The notes under the pieces are model-generated. The model made no database searches, had not been told where the DNA came from, and was given only the letters and a program-made list of their open reading frames with translations. 12,010 nt of DNA, from positions 1 through 12,010 of the forward strand of contig WRNX01000031.1 in assembly GCA_009776395.1 (NCBI GenBank), given 5' to 3'. A program made the translations under genes and the position numbers. Shown here in pieces: positions 1-7,020 of this stretch; position 1 is the stretch's first letter, and each line of letters begins with the position of its first letter. Source of the DNA: Lentimicrobiaceae bacterium (GTDB lineage Bacteria; Bacteroidota; Bacteroidia; Bacteroidales; WCHB1-69).

Positions 1-1
1 A

Positions 2-91
2 ACATTGTACGAAGAGTTTCTCGGAAAACCCAACGGACACCTTTCACACGAATTGCTACACACTTATTATACGGAACGATTCAAATATTAA
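2..91 (+). CDS. C-terminal end of an [FeFe]-hydrogenase (iron hydrogenase small-subunit-like domain), partial
   Basis: Only the last 29 codons lie in the window; the reading frame is open from base 2 and stops with TAA at 89-91. The peptide reads TLYEEFLGKPNGHLSHELLH and then TYYTERFKY. The pattern LYEEFLGxPxGHxSHELLHTxYTxR is what I remember as the tail of group A [FeFe]-hydrogenases and NADP-reducing hydrogenase HndD-like subunits (iron hydrogenase small-subunit domain), which wraps around the catalytic domain. The catalytic H-cluster cysteines would lie upstream, outside the window. If correct, the protein is a cytoplasmic enzyme that reduces protons or oxidises H2 and points to anaerobic metabolism. 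The call rests on a short stretch, so the exact subfamily cannot be given. Confidence 0.7.
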   Translation, partial: TLYEEFLGKPNGHLSHELLHTYYTERFKY

Positions 92-113
92 AGAGTTGTT
101 ACATCAAGATCAT

Positions 114-155
114 GGGGCTGTCTTAAAAGTAGTTAGTGGCTTTTGAAACAGCCCT
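114..155. repeat. Imperfect inverted repeat; possible mobile-element (MITE-like) stub or terminator hairpin
   Basis: The left arm GGGCTGTCTTAAAAG (115-129) pairs with the right arm CTTTTGAAACAGCCC (140-154) at 13 of 15 positions, with a 10-base loop. The arms resemble the GGGCTGTCxCAAAAG-type terminal repeats I associate with some IS families, here brought together with nothing between them. The stem lies 23 bases after the hydrogenase stop, so it could also end that transcript, although no T-run follows. No clear target-site duplication is visible. Confidence 0.5.
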
Positions 156-170
156 ATCGTCTAAGCACCG

Positions 171-211
171 AAAATTAAAAATAAACTTTTTATTATTTAA
201 TTTTTAATTTT
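171..211. repeat. AT-only 12-bp perfect inverted repeat
   Basis: AAAATTAAAAAT (171-182) is the exact reverse complement of ATTTTTAATTTT (200-211), with a 17-base loop. It sits between the hydrogenase end and the promoter-like box of the next gene. It could be a weak transcript end, but in AT-rich spacer such matches arise easily by chance. Confidence 0.3.
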
Positions 212-217
212 TAAACG

Positions 218-250
218 TTGGTATTTTTTAAAACTATATACATTTATTTG
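218..250 (+). promoter_or_regulatory. Putative Bacteroidota-type promoter for the beta-CASP nuclease gene
   Basis: TTTATTTG at 243-250 approximates the Bacteroidota -7 element TAnnTTTG (one mismatch) and ends 24 bases before the ATG at 275. A TTG at 218-220 lies 22 bases upstream of it as a possible -33 element. The same TTTATTTG core occurs at a similar distance before two other genes in the window (1945 and 4394). Confidence 0.4.
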
Positions 251-274
251 GTTTAGGCATTCTATTTTATAATT

Positions 275-1678
275 ATGAAACTACAATTTATTGGCGCTTC
301 GGGAGGCGAGGTTACGGGAAGTAAATTTTTGTTAACCACAAAAGAAAATCAGAAAATATTGATTGATTGCGGGATGTATCAGGGAAAAGGCATGGAAACC
401 GACGCCATGAACCGCGATTTAGGCTTTAATCCATCTGAAATTGATTTTATTCTTCTCTCTCATGCTCATATAGATCATTCAGGGTTAATTCCTTATCTTC
501 ATAAAAATGGTTTTAAGGGTAAAGTGTTCTGCACACCTGCAACAAGAGATTTGTGCGCTATAATGCTTCCCGACTCTGGAAAAATTCAAGAATCTGATAC
601 AAAACAATTCAATAAGAAAAGAGCGTTACAAAAACTACCGCCGGTAGAACCCATTTATACCATGCAGGATGCATCTTTGTGTATGGGACATTTTATCAGT
701 ATTCCTTACAATCTCTCTTTTTCGCTCACACCCACTTTTACTTTCGAGTTTTACGATTCGGGACATATTCTTGGCGGAGCATCCATTTATATATCCTTTG
801 TGGAAAATAACGAGAAAAGAACTTTACTCTACACCGGCGATGTAGGACGATATAACAAACGAATTTTGCCTGATCCCTGTCACTTACCCCAGGCAGATTA
901 TATCATGTGCGAATCAACGTATGGGAACAGATTGCATGAATCTATTGAAGATGCAGAGCAACAACTGATGTTGATTGTTTTAGATGCCTGCGCCAAAAGA
1001 AGAGGAAAACTAATTATCCCTTCGTTTGCCATTGGAAGAACACAGGAGATTGTTTATGCGTTGCACCGCCTTAAAATTGCAGGAAATTTACCGGCAATTG
1101 ATATTTTTGTGGATAGTCCGTTAGCGGTATCTGCCACTAGTATTTTCCGACTACATGCAGAAAATTTTAATGAAGAGATGCAGCAGTTCATTATCTCCAA
1201 TCCAGATCCTTTTGGGTTTGAAAATTTGCATTATGTAAGAACTATTGAGGATTCAAAAAAATTAAATACATATAATAGCCCTTGTATTATCATTTCAGCA
1301 TCAGGGATGATGGAAGCGGGGCGTGTGAAGCATCATTTGGCGAATAACATTGATAACCAGCGAACCACAATTCTTTCGGTAGGTTATTGCGCTCCATCCA
1401 CATTGGGCGCAAAAATTATGCGCGGTGATAAAACGGTTTCTATTTTTGGCGTAAACTATAAAGTAAACGCGCATTTAGAAAATATACAATCTTATTCAGG
1501 CCATGCGGATTATAGTGAGATGTTGCGCTATCTTAGCGCTCAAAACCCTGAAACTGTGAAGAAGTTTTTTATTATTCATGGTGAAGATGATGCACGGAGG
1601 GCATTTGCTGAAAAGATTGCCGTAAAAGGATTTCAAAATGTTGTGATTCCGAAATTTAAGGAAGAATTTGAAACCTAA
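275..1678 (+). CDS. Beta-CASP metallo-beta-lactamase-fold RNA-processing exonuclease
   Basis: A 467-aa cytoplasmic protein with the full set of beta-CASP metallo-beta-lactamase motifs. The zinc-binding HxHxDH is HAHIDH at residues 63-68, the next histidine is in DSGHILG (H164), and the bridging aspartate is in TGDVG (D189). The beta-CASP motif A acid is in CESTYG (E213), motif B is SASGMMEAGR followed by HH (about 341-354), and motif C is SGHAD (H410). An RMMBL tail ends the protein, with FFIIHGE around 431-437. Family members of this length resemble archaeal/bacterial CPSF-like exoribonucleases that degrade or process RNA. All metal ligands appear present, so it should be active. It stands alone, with 266 bases of spacer after it. 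The natural RNA substrate cannot be read from sequence. Confidence 0.9.
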   Translation: MKLQFIGASGGEVTGSKFLLTTKENQKILIDCGMYQGKGMETDAMNRDLGFNPSEIDFILLSHAHIDHSGLIPYLHKNGFKGKVFCTPATRDLCAIMLPDSGKIQESDTKQFNKKRALQKLPPVEPIYTMQDASLCMGHFISIPYNLSFSLTPTFTFEFYDSGHILGGASIYISFVENNEKRTLLYTGDVGRYNKRILPDPCHLPQADYIMCESTYGNRLHESIEDAEQQLMLIVLDACAKRRGKLIIPSFAIGRTQEIVYALHRLKIAGNLPAIDIFVDSPLAVSATSIFRLHAENFNEEMQQFIISNPDPFGFENLHYVRTIEDSKKLNTYNSPCIIISASGMMEAGRVKHHLANNIDNQRTTILSVGYCAPSTLGAKIMRGDKTVSIFGVNYKVNAHLENIQSYSGHADYSEMLRYLSAQNPETVKKFFIIHGEDDARRAFAEKIAVKGFQNVVIPKFKEEFET

Positions 1679-1944
1679 ATTCAACCTATAAATGCAACTT
1701 TGCTTTGTTGTAATTTAACCTTGATTGGTGTTATTATTTTAGCAATAGCCTCCGACTTCGACGCTTTTCTTAATTAATCACTTGATATTCAATGTTTTTG
1801 CTTAAAACGTATTCACCACATTGTTTTAATTTTGGCTAAATCATTCTAATAAATATTTCAAAAACCCACGCAAATATATAAAAATCATAAAACACAATAT
1901 TATAAAAAAATTCATGTTTATTTGCAGATTAATAATCCATTTTT
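1679..1944. other. 266-base intergenic spacer
   Basis: AT-rich spacer between the nuclease gene and the DUF4197 gene. Apart from the promoter-like element near its right end (1911-1927), I see no hairpin with a T-run, no tRNA-like cloverleaf and no convincing ORF. The middle holds TGCAACTTTGCTTTGTTG (about 1693-1710), which looks promoter-like but has no gene placed to use it. Confidence 0.5.
1911..1927 (+). promoter_or_regulatory. Putative promoter element, shared 17-mer copy 1
   Basis: TTCATGTTTATTTGCAG is identical to the sequence at 4350-4366. Its TTTATTTG core (1917-1924) is one mismatch from TAnnTTTG and ends 20 bases before the ATG at 1945, a spacing like that of other Bacteroidota -7 boxes. 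No clear -33 TTTG is seen at the usual distance. Both copies precede a lipoprotein gene that begins a probable operon. Confidence 0.5.
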
Positions 1945-2679
1945 ATGAAAAAACGTATTTATCTGTTATTACTATCTGTAATCGTTATTTTCTTTTCGTG
2001 TAGAGATGAATCGGGCGATTTTGTAGAACAACTTTTTACCGACCAACAAATTACCAATGCGCTTAGAGACTGCATAGAAATTGCTTCAGACAGTACACTC
2101 AATACGCTCTGTATTGTAGATACGCTGAAAGAGGAATATGGATACTCCTATTATGATTCAAAAAACTACCGTATAACACTTCCCGCCGGCGCCCAACAAG
2201 TAGTAGATACATTATCCGAATATGGTTTTGGCGAAACTATTGATACGCTGATTATGAATATGAACAGAGCGGCAGAACTTTGCGGAAACAAAATAAAATC
2301 GCAATTTTTAGATCCCATCAGAAAAAATATTACTTTTCCAAAACCAAATGCTACCTTACACGGCGGAAATAATGCGATTACGGATTATGTGAAAGAAACA
2401 AAACAAAACGAATTTATATCCTTACTCACCACCTCAGTTTTGTTTGAACAGTTTAATACATTGGAAATTACTACTACTTGGGATAGCTTGCAAGTAGCCT
2501 ATTACAAAATCACAGATCATTATTTCTATAAAGATATTTTAACTTCTACCGCACAACAAATGACCGATGGATTTTTTATGAAAATGGCATCTGTGGAAGA
2601 GGCGGTTAGAAAAAATCCTGATTTGAGAGGTAAACCGGATAGTTGGCTGTATAAAGTTTTTGCTACACTAAAAGATTAA
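1945..2679 (+). CDS. DUF4197 family lipoprotein
   Basis: A 244-aa protein. Its N-terminus MKKRIYLLLLSVIVIFFSC is a lipoprotein signal peptide with the lipidated cysteine at residue 19. The following residues RDESGD are acidic, which in Bacteroidota can mark surface export of lipoproteins. The rest matches DUF4197: an early FTDQQITNALRDCIEIA, then YRITLP at 75-80, the hallmark MNRAAE at 106-111, and a middle AITDYVKETK around 144-153. The C-terminal segment near VRKNPDLRG resembles the IRxDPxxR close of that family. The family has no established function; a periplasmic or outer-membrane location is inferred from the signal. It begins a probable three-gene operon, with the next gene starting 19 bases after its stop. 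No truncation is seen. Confidence 0.85.
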   Translation: MKKRIYLLLLSVIVIFFSCRDESGDFVEQLFTDQQITNALRDCIEIASDSTLNTLCIVDTLKEEYGYSYYDSKNYRITLPAGAQQVVDTLSEYGFGETIDTLIMNMNRAAELCGNKIKSQFLDPIRKNITFPKPNATLHGGNNAITDYVKETKQNEFISLLTTSVLFEQFNTLEITTTWDSLQVAYYKITDHYFYKDILTSTAQQMTDGFFMKMASVEEAVRKNPDLRGKPDSWLYKVFATLKD

Positions 2680-2698
2680 TCTATTTTCATTTTTTCTT

Positions 2699-3295
2699 AT
2701 GAAATTACTTGTAAAATATTTAAAATTATTAGGTTGTTGTTTTATTTGTTTTTGTTGCAATCTCTCTCTACGCGCTCAAACAGTTGATTTTACTTATGCT
2801 GCAACTTATTATCATTCAATCCATTACAAAGGAATTGCGTGGGTAAGTTCGGGCGAACAAGCCAGAAGTTGTCAATTTAATTTGGTAAATGTGATAGACA
2901 GTTTTTTATATGTGCAAGTGAATGTTGCTGGAATAGAGGCTGGAAGAGTACTGGCAAAACCTGATAGTATTCTGTTAATTAACAAGTTGCAAAAACAATT
3001 CTACGAAGGCGACTATTCATTTTTTAATCATTTATTGGATATTGATTTTAATTTTGATTTTTTCTCTATTCAAAATTTTTTTAATGGGATTCCTGTTTAT
3101 CTTCCCGAAGAGGTAACCCTTGCTTATGAAGGCGAACAATTTATGGATAATTTTTCTCTATTTAAATCACTAATTTGTAACTATGAAGAATATGAATTAG
3201 AATTGAATATCAAAAAAGTAACTTTTAATGAAGTTCCGGAAGTGAGTATCCAAATACCCAAAAATTTTACACCAATAATGAACAATGATTGGTGA
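2699..3295 (+). CDS. Secreted DUF4292-like protein (LolA-type fold expected), short form
   Basis: A 198-aa protein. Residues 1-27 form a Sec signal peptide, with predicted cleavage after LSLRA. The cysteines in the hydrophobic stretch (GCCFICFCC) do not form a clean lipobox, so signal peptidase I is more likely than lipidation. The segment GIEAGRVLAKPDSILLINKL (residues 78-97) followed by QFYEG matches the core pattern of Bacteroidota DUF4292 proteins, GxExxRxxxxPDSxxxxNRL plus YxG. The C-terminus ends in a short beta-rich tail with IQIPKNF. Typical relatives are, as I recall, about 250 aa, so this one is short in its second half. DUF4292 is thought to have an LolA/LppX-like lipid-binding fold; the role here is unknown. 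It lies between the DUF4197 and GNAT genes in a probable operon. Confidence 0.7.
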   Translation: MKLLVKYLKLLGCCFICFCCNLSLRAQTVDFTYAATYYHSIHYKGIAWVSSGEQARSCQFNLVNVIDSFLYVQVNVAGIEAGRVLAKPDSILLINKLQKQFYEGDYSFFNHLLDIDFNFDFFSIQNFFNGIPVYLPEEVTLAYEGEQFMDNFSLFKSLICNYEEYELELNIKKVTFNEVPEVSIQIPKNFTPIMNNDW

Positions 3296-3315
3296 TTAAT
3301 CATTAACCATTAATC
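3294..3315. repeat. Inverted repeat across the stop codon of the DUF4292-like gene
   Basis: GATTAAT (3294-3300) and ATTAATC (3309-3315) pair perfectly around the loop CATTAACC. The left arm begins inside the TGA stop (3293-3295), and the right arm ends just before the GNAT start. The ATTAACCATTAATC wording is a simple repeat often seen between genes in this phylum, as far as I recall. It could mildly stabilise the intergenic mRNA; a terminator is unlikely without a T-run. Confidence 0.4.
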
Positions 3316-3318
3316 GCC

Positions 3319-4236
3319 ATGTTTTACAAAAAAGCAATAACAACAGATATACCAAAAATTAAATCGCTTTGGAAAGAGGTGTTTGGGGATTCTGAGGATT
3401 ACATTCATAGTTTTATTACTCATTTTGGAATTGATGGTTGTTATGTTTGCGAAATTAATGATGAGATTATAGCCATGGCATTCGCCATACCCACTACTTT
3501 ATCTTACATTGACAATAATTCCCCTTCAAATTTTGAAGGGGTGTCGAGCGAAGCGAGACGGGGTAGTTTACATTTAAAATACCTTTACGCCTGCGCCACA
3601 CATCCCAATTTTCGCAAACAGGGAATTATGGAAAAACTATTGACTACTATTTATGCAGAAACCTGTAGTGAAAATTATGCCGGTATCTTTTTGCATGCAG
3701 CCAATCATTCTTTGCAAAACTATTATAAAAAATTAGGGTTTGAAGATTATTTTTTCCGTAACCATTCGTTTTATTGTAAACACAATGAGCACAAAGATGG
3801 CACAAAGGACACAAAGAGTGAAACTCTTGATTTCAATAATTTATCTTCTTTACAAAACCATTTACTGTTAAAAAAAATAAAAACTATTACCCCTGATAAT
3901 TATTACCAAAAAAGAATTAAGAAATTAGAAAATTTCTCTTTTATTAATTGGAATACAGATTTTTTTATATTTCTGAATGAAACTGGAACTCATTTTTTTG
4001 AATATGAAAACAGTATCTTTTCTTTCAGAACCAATGATAACCTGATTATCATTGATGAATGGTTAGCGGAAGATACTCAAAACCAAATTGCGAACTTGTT
4101 ATTTGAACAATATCCTGATTTTGAGACCATTCAAGTTAGTTCAATGGAAAATAAGACTTGCTGTGGACAAATAAAATGGTGTAGATCATTCGAGCATAAA
4201 TCGAAAAATGGGTATTTTGCTTTCGCTATGGAATAA
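3319..4236 (+). CDS. GNAT-family N-acetyltransferase with two in-frame repeat insertions
   Basis: A 305-aa cytoplasmic protein. The N-terminal half is a GNAT fold: the start AITTDIPKIKSLWKEVFGDS, then CYVCEINDEIIAMAFAIP (beta 2-3, about 41-58), and beta 4 LKYLYACATHP followed by the acetyl-CoA pyrophosphate loop RKQGIM (residues 99-104). AANHSLQNYYKKLGFEDY (128-145) is the classic end of the domain. The C-terminal half (about 172-305) is an unidentified extension. Residues about 68-83 (SPSNFEGVSSEARRGS) are encoded by a palindromic repeat, and residues about 157-168 (EHKDGTKDTKSE) by a CACAAAG repeat. Both sit in expected loops, so the core may remain functional. Substrate unknown. It starts 23 bases after the preceding gene. 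Confidence 0.8.
   Translation: MFYKKAITTDIPKIKSLWKEVFGDSEDYIHSFITHFGIDGCYVCEINDEIIAMAFAIPTTLSYIDNNSPSNFEGVSSEARRGSLHLKYLYACATHPNFRKQGIMEKLLTTIYAETCSENYAGIFLHAANHSLQNYYKKLGFEDYFFRNHSFYCKHNEHKDGTKDTKSETLDFNNLSSLQNHLLLKKIKTITPDNYYQKRIKKLENFSFINWNTDFFIFLNETGTHFFEYENSIFSFRTNDNLIIIDEWLAEDTQNQIANLLFEQYPDFETIQVSSMENKTCCGQIKWCRSFEHKSKNGYFAFAME
3520..3570. repeat. Palindromic REP-like element inserted in frame in the GNAT gene
   Basis: CCCCTTCAAA (3521-3530) and TTTGAAGGGG (3532-3541) form a perfect 10-bp stem around one base. TGTCGAGCGAAGCGAGACGG follows, containing GCGAAGC, a sequence known to make an unusually stable mini-hairpin. The block then ends in GGTAGTTT. Its base composition and wording differ sharply from the flanking AT-rich code, and it resembles dispersed palindromic repeats I remember from Bacteroidota intergenic regions. 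The length of about 48-51 bases keeps the frame. Confidence 0.7.
3787..3822. repeat. CACAAAG repeat cluster inside the GNAT gene
   Basis: Three CACAAAG units start at 3790, 3801 and 3810. The 14-mer CAAAGGACACAAAG at 3803-3816 recurs exactly at 11014-11027 in the rRNA methyltransferase gene, and in the same reading frame (peptide KDTK in both). It encodes a lysine-rich linker at the junction between the GNAT domain and the C-terminal extension. Confidence 0.6.
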
Positions 4237-4349
4237 ATTTACCTCCCTAACTTCTACTTGTCTGTATGCTATTCTAAAAGTTTTCTATTTTTTTTCCTCC
4301 ATAATTTTTAGAAAAACATTTTTAATTGTCTGTGTGTAATTTTAAAAAT

Positions 4350-4366
4350 TTCATGTTTATTTGCAG
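4350..4366 (+). promoter_or_regulatory. Putative promoter element, shared 17-mer copy 2
   Basis: Identical TTCATGTTTATTTGCAG to that at 1911-1927. The TTTATTTG core (4356-4363) ends 30 bases before the ATG at 4394. This supports the start at 4394, because an earlier TTG at 4361 would begin inside the box. It probably drives the Ig-like lipoprotein, psd and GT2 genes. Confidence 0.5.
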
Positions 4367-4393
4367 TCCTATTTTTATAATGCAATTTATCTT

Positions 4394-4738
4394 ATGAAAA
4401 ACAAATTATTTTTATTATTCTTTCTTTTTATTTTTATTTTAAACAGTTGTGTCAAAGAGAAGATTGTTTGCACAATTACCTCGCCCGCAGAGAACTCCAT
4501 GTTTTCCCTATCTCAATCCATTGAAGTAAACGTGGAAGCCTCTACTACAAAGGGTTCAATAATTCAAGTACAACTATTGGTTGATGATGAAGCCATTCAA
4601 TCTCTCACCAAAGAACCTTATCAATTTACTATTCCACCCAAAACAATTCCAGTAGGTCTGCATCTCATTACAGCAGTCGCATACAACTCCATGAATAATC
4701 AAGAAGTAGCAAATGTTTATATCACTATTGAAGAATAA
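4394..4738 (+). CDS. Small Ig-like domain lipoprotein
   Basis: A 114-aa protein. Starting at ATG 4394 gives a proper lipoprotein signal, MKNKLFLLFFLFIFILNSC, with the lipidated cysteine at residue 19. A longer reading from TTG 4361 adds 11 residues that spoil the signal and overlap the promoter-like box, so I reject it. After the cysteine comes one beta-sandwich repeat: ITSPAENSMFSLSQSIEVNV, then VQLLVDDEAIQSLTKEPYQF, and VGLHLITAVAYNS near the end. This is the pattern of bacterial Ig-like domains (Big_9 type) found in adhesins and glycan-binding proteins. It probably sits in the outer or inner membrane facing the periplasm or surface. Only 2 bases separate its stop from psd, so the two are almost certainly co-transcribed. 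Its partner is unknown. Confidence 0.75.
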   Translation: MKNKLFLLFFLFIFILNSCVKEKIVCTITSPAENSMFSLSQSIEVNVEASTTKGSIIQVQLLVDDEAIQSLTKEPYQFTIPPKTIPVGLHLITAVAYNSMNNQEVANVYITIEE

Positions 4739-4740
4739 GA

Positions 4741-5412
4741 ATGATAACTTTTTTTAGAATCCATAAAGAGGGAACCGTTTCTATAATCATTGCATTTATT
4801 ATTGCTGTTGCGTTGATATGGGTGATTTTTAATTTTTGTCAAATTTCATATTTATTTAAAACAATACTAATATTGTGTTGTGTTTTTTTCTTGGGATTGG
4901 TTATCTATTTTTTTCGCATACCCAATAGAAGTATAAATAGAGATGAAAACGCCATTATTGCTCCCGCCGATGGAACAATTGTACAAATTTTAGAAGAAGT
5001 AGAAACCGAATACTTTAATGAGAAGAGAATTCAAATTTCCATTTTTATGTCGCCTTTAAATGTGCATGTAAATTATTATCCTATTGATGGAGAAGTAATT
5101 TATGTTAAATATCACCCTGGAAAACATTTTATTGCAAGTTTGCCCAAAGCATCCAAAGATAACGAACATAACACCGTAGTTCAAAAACATAATAACGGAG
5201 AAGAAATAATGTTTCGTCAAATTGCCGGTATTATGGCGCGCAGAATTGTAAGTTATGCCAAAGAAAATGAAATTGCTGAGCAGGGAAATGAAATAGGAAT
5301 CATTAAGTTTGGCTCGCGGGTAGATGTTTTTTTACCGTTATCTGCAAAAATTAATGTGAAATTGAACGAAAAAGTAAAATCAAAAATTACACATTTAGCC
5401 TATTTCGATTAG
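4741..5412 (+). CDS. psd: Phosphatidylserine decarboxylase proenzyme, short (archaeal-type) form
   Basis: A 223-aa inner-membrane-associated enzyme that converts phosphatidylserine to phosphatidylethanolamine. Two hydrophobic segments (about 12-31 and 39-58) anchor it. FFRIPNR (57-63) leads into the catalytic IIAPADG (72-78, D77). MSPLNVHVN (103-111) carries the conserved histidine H109. The self-cleavage site is in KFGSRVDVFLP: cutting between G191 and S192 would leave a pyruvoyl group on the small C-terminal alpha chain of about 32 residues. The length of about 220 aa fits the compact family typical of Bacteroidota, and all key residues are present. It lies directly behind the Ig-like lipoprotein and 12 bases before the GT2 gene. 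A phosphatidylserine synthase gene, often a neighbour of psd, is not in the window. Confidence 0.93.
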   Translation: MITFFRIHKEGTVSIIIAFIIAVALIWVIFNFCQISYLFKTILILCCVFFLGLVIYFFRIPNRSINRDENAIIAPADGTIVQILEEVETEYFNEKRIQISIFMSPLNVHVNYYPIDGEVIYVKYHPGKHFIASLPKASKDNEHNTVVQKHNNGEEIMFRQIAGIMARRIVSYAKENEIAEQGNEIGIIKFGSRVDVFLPLSAKINVKLNEKVKSKITHLAYFD

Positions 5413-5424
5413 TTTTTTTTCAGT

Positions 5425-7020
5425 ATGAAACTCAGTATTATTATTGTAAACTACAACGTTAAATATTTCCTGATGCAATGTTTGCAATCGGTGCAAAAGG
5501 CTATCGCCGGTATTGAAGCGGAAGTGATTGTGGTGGACAACGCTTCTTCCGATGATTCGGTGGAGATGCTGAAAGAAAAATTTCCCTGGATTAATGTTAT
5601 TGCAAATAACGAAAATAAAGGATTTGCTTACGCTAATAATCAGGCTATTAAACTTGCCAAAGGTGAATTTGTACTTTTACTCAATCCCGATACTTTAGTT
5701 GAAGATGATACTTTTACGAAATGTATCGAATTTATGAATCAAACACCGGATGCGGGGGCGATAGGAGTGAAGATGATTAATGGAAACGGTGAATTTCTTC
5801 CCGAATCCAAAAGAGCATTACCCATTCCTTCCGTTGCTTTTTATAAAATATTCGGATTAGCAAAACTGTTCCCAAAATCAAAAAAGTTCGGCTCTTACCA
5901 TTTAACCGGTTTAGACAACGAAAAAACACAATCGGTAGAAGTTTTATCAGGCGCCTTTATGTTTCTTAGAAAAAAAACATTAGAAGAAACAGGAGTTTTA
6001 GATGAAACTTTTTTTATGTATGGGGAAGATATTGATCTTTCGTATCGTATTACCAAATCAGGATACAAAAACTACTATTTGCCCAATACTAGAATTGTAC
6101 ATTACAAAGGAGAAAGTACAAAAAAAGGAACTGTAAATTATGTGATAGTCTTTTACAAGGCGATGCAAATATTTGCCAAGAAACACTTCGCTAGCGGTAA
6201 TAAATTTTACATATTAATACTCAATCTGGCAATTTGGCTACGCGCTTCATTGGCAATAGGAAAACGAGTGGTAACTTCGTTACTTTTGCCCATTTTAGAT
6301 ATTGCAGTTATTTACGGCGGAATGTTATTATTAGCATTCTATTGGCAGGCTCAAGTGCTGTTTTACAGAGAAAGTCATTTTCCTCGTTATTATTTTTTCT
6401 TGGTCATTCCGTGTTATATTACTATTTGGGTACTTTCGGTGGCGTTTAGCAAAGGATATAAAAAACCTTATTCCACTTTCAAAACCAACCGCGGCATTAT
6501 TATTGGCACAGTTGCCATTTTACTCATTTACGCTTTACTGCCCGAAACAATTAGATTTTCGAGGGCAGTTTCGATTTTTGGCGCAGTATGGACTGCTGTA
6601 GCTATGAATGGGTTACGTTATTTGTTTCATGTATCCGGAATGAAAGGATATAGATATGCCAATGCCAACAAAAGAAAGATTCTTATTGTTGGAAAATTAG
6701 AAGAAACGGAACGAGTAGCCTTGCTTGCTCAAGCAGGTAGTCAAAAACCTGAAGTGATTTATGCAATCGAAAATTCATCAGCAACTGAGATAAAAAATTT
6801 TATCAAAGAAAATAAGATTAACGAATTGATTTTTTGTTCAAGAGATGTAAACGTAAAAAGTATTATTTCACATTTAATTGAATTGAAATCGTGTTCCGTG
6901 TCTTGTAAAATAGCCCTACAGGATACGCCGGTAATTATCGGAAGTAGGAATATTCAAGCACCTACGGGGGTGAAGAAAAATACAGATTATCTTCTTAGTT
7001 CAAAATTCTTTCCCAAATAA
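5425..7020 (+). CDS. GT2 glycosyltransferase fused to a membrane and Rossmann-like module
   Basis: A 531-aa protein. Residues 1-about 235 are a family 2 glycosyltransferase of the WbbL/rhamnosyltransferase type: SIIIVNYN at 4-11, VVDNASSDDS at 36-45, NNENKGFAYANN, a DxD-like NPDT at 87-90, and the acceptor-side MYGEDIDLSYR at 198-208. About five hydrophobic segments follow (roughly 262-280, 284-306, 321-341, 355-372, 380-400). A soluble C-terminal domain begins KRKILIVGKLEETER (416-430), like the nucleotide-binding CoA_binding-type domain of polyprenyl glycosylphosphotransferases. The catalytic sugar-phosphate transferase domain is absent. It probably adds a sugar to a lipid-linked surface glycan at the inner membrane. 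The last 11 codons lie antisense to the end of lptB, and the C-terminus after IIGSRNI may be shorter than in relatives. Confidence 0.82.
   Translation: MKLSIIIVNYNVKYFLMQCLQSVQKAIAGIEAEVIVVDNASSDDSVEMLKEKFPWINVIANNENKGFAYANNQAIKLAKGEFVLLLNPDTLVEDDTFTKCIEFMNQTPDAGAIGVKMINGNGEFLPESKRALPIPSVAFYKIFGLAKLFPKSKKFGSYHLTGLDNEKTQSVEVLSGAFMFLRKKTLEETGVLDETFFMYGEDIDLSYRITKSGYKNYYLPNTRIVHYKGESTKKGTVNYVIVFYKAMQIFAKKHFASGNKFYILILNLAIWLRASLAIGKRVVTSLLLPILDIAVIYGGMLLLAFYWQAQVLFYRESHFPRYYFFLVIPCYITIWVLSVAFSKGYKKPYSTFKTNRGIIIGTVAILLIYALLPETIRFSRAVSIFGAVWTAVAMNGLRYLFHVSGMKGYRYANANKRKILIVGKLEETERVALLAQAGSQKPEVIYAIENSSATEIKNFIKENKINELIFCSRDVNVKSIISHLIELKSCSVSCKIALQDTPVIIGSRNIQAPTGVKKNTDYLLSSKFFPK

Noticed and set aside
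1496..1684. 62-codon minus-strand ORF
   Set aside because: Lies wholly within the well-supported nuclease gene apart from its first few bases; no domain or upstream signal.
3520..3822. GNAT gene as a pseudogene because of repeat insertions
   Set aside because: Both insertions keep the frame, all GNAT motifs and the CoA loop are intact, and no stop interrupts the 305 codons.
4281..4315. TTTTCTA/TAGAAAA inverted repeat after the GNAT gene as a terminator
   Set aside because: Only 7 bp, all but one pair A-T, with a 21-base loop; likely chance in AT-rich spacer.
4361..4393. TTG start 11 codons upstream of the Ig-like lipoprotein
   Set aside because: Overlaps the putative promoter box and would place extra residues before a clean lipoprotein signal peptide.
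6234..6449. 71-codon plus-strand ORF inside the GT2 gene
   Set aside because: Out-of-frame shadow of the membrane region; no start signal and no recognisable features.
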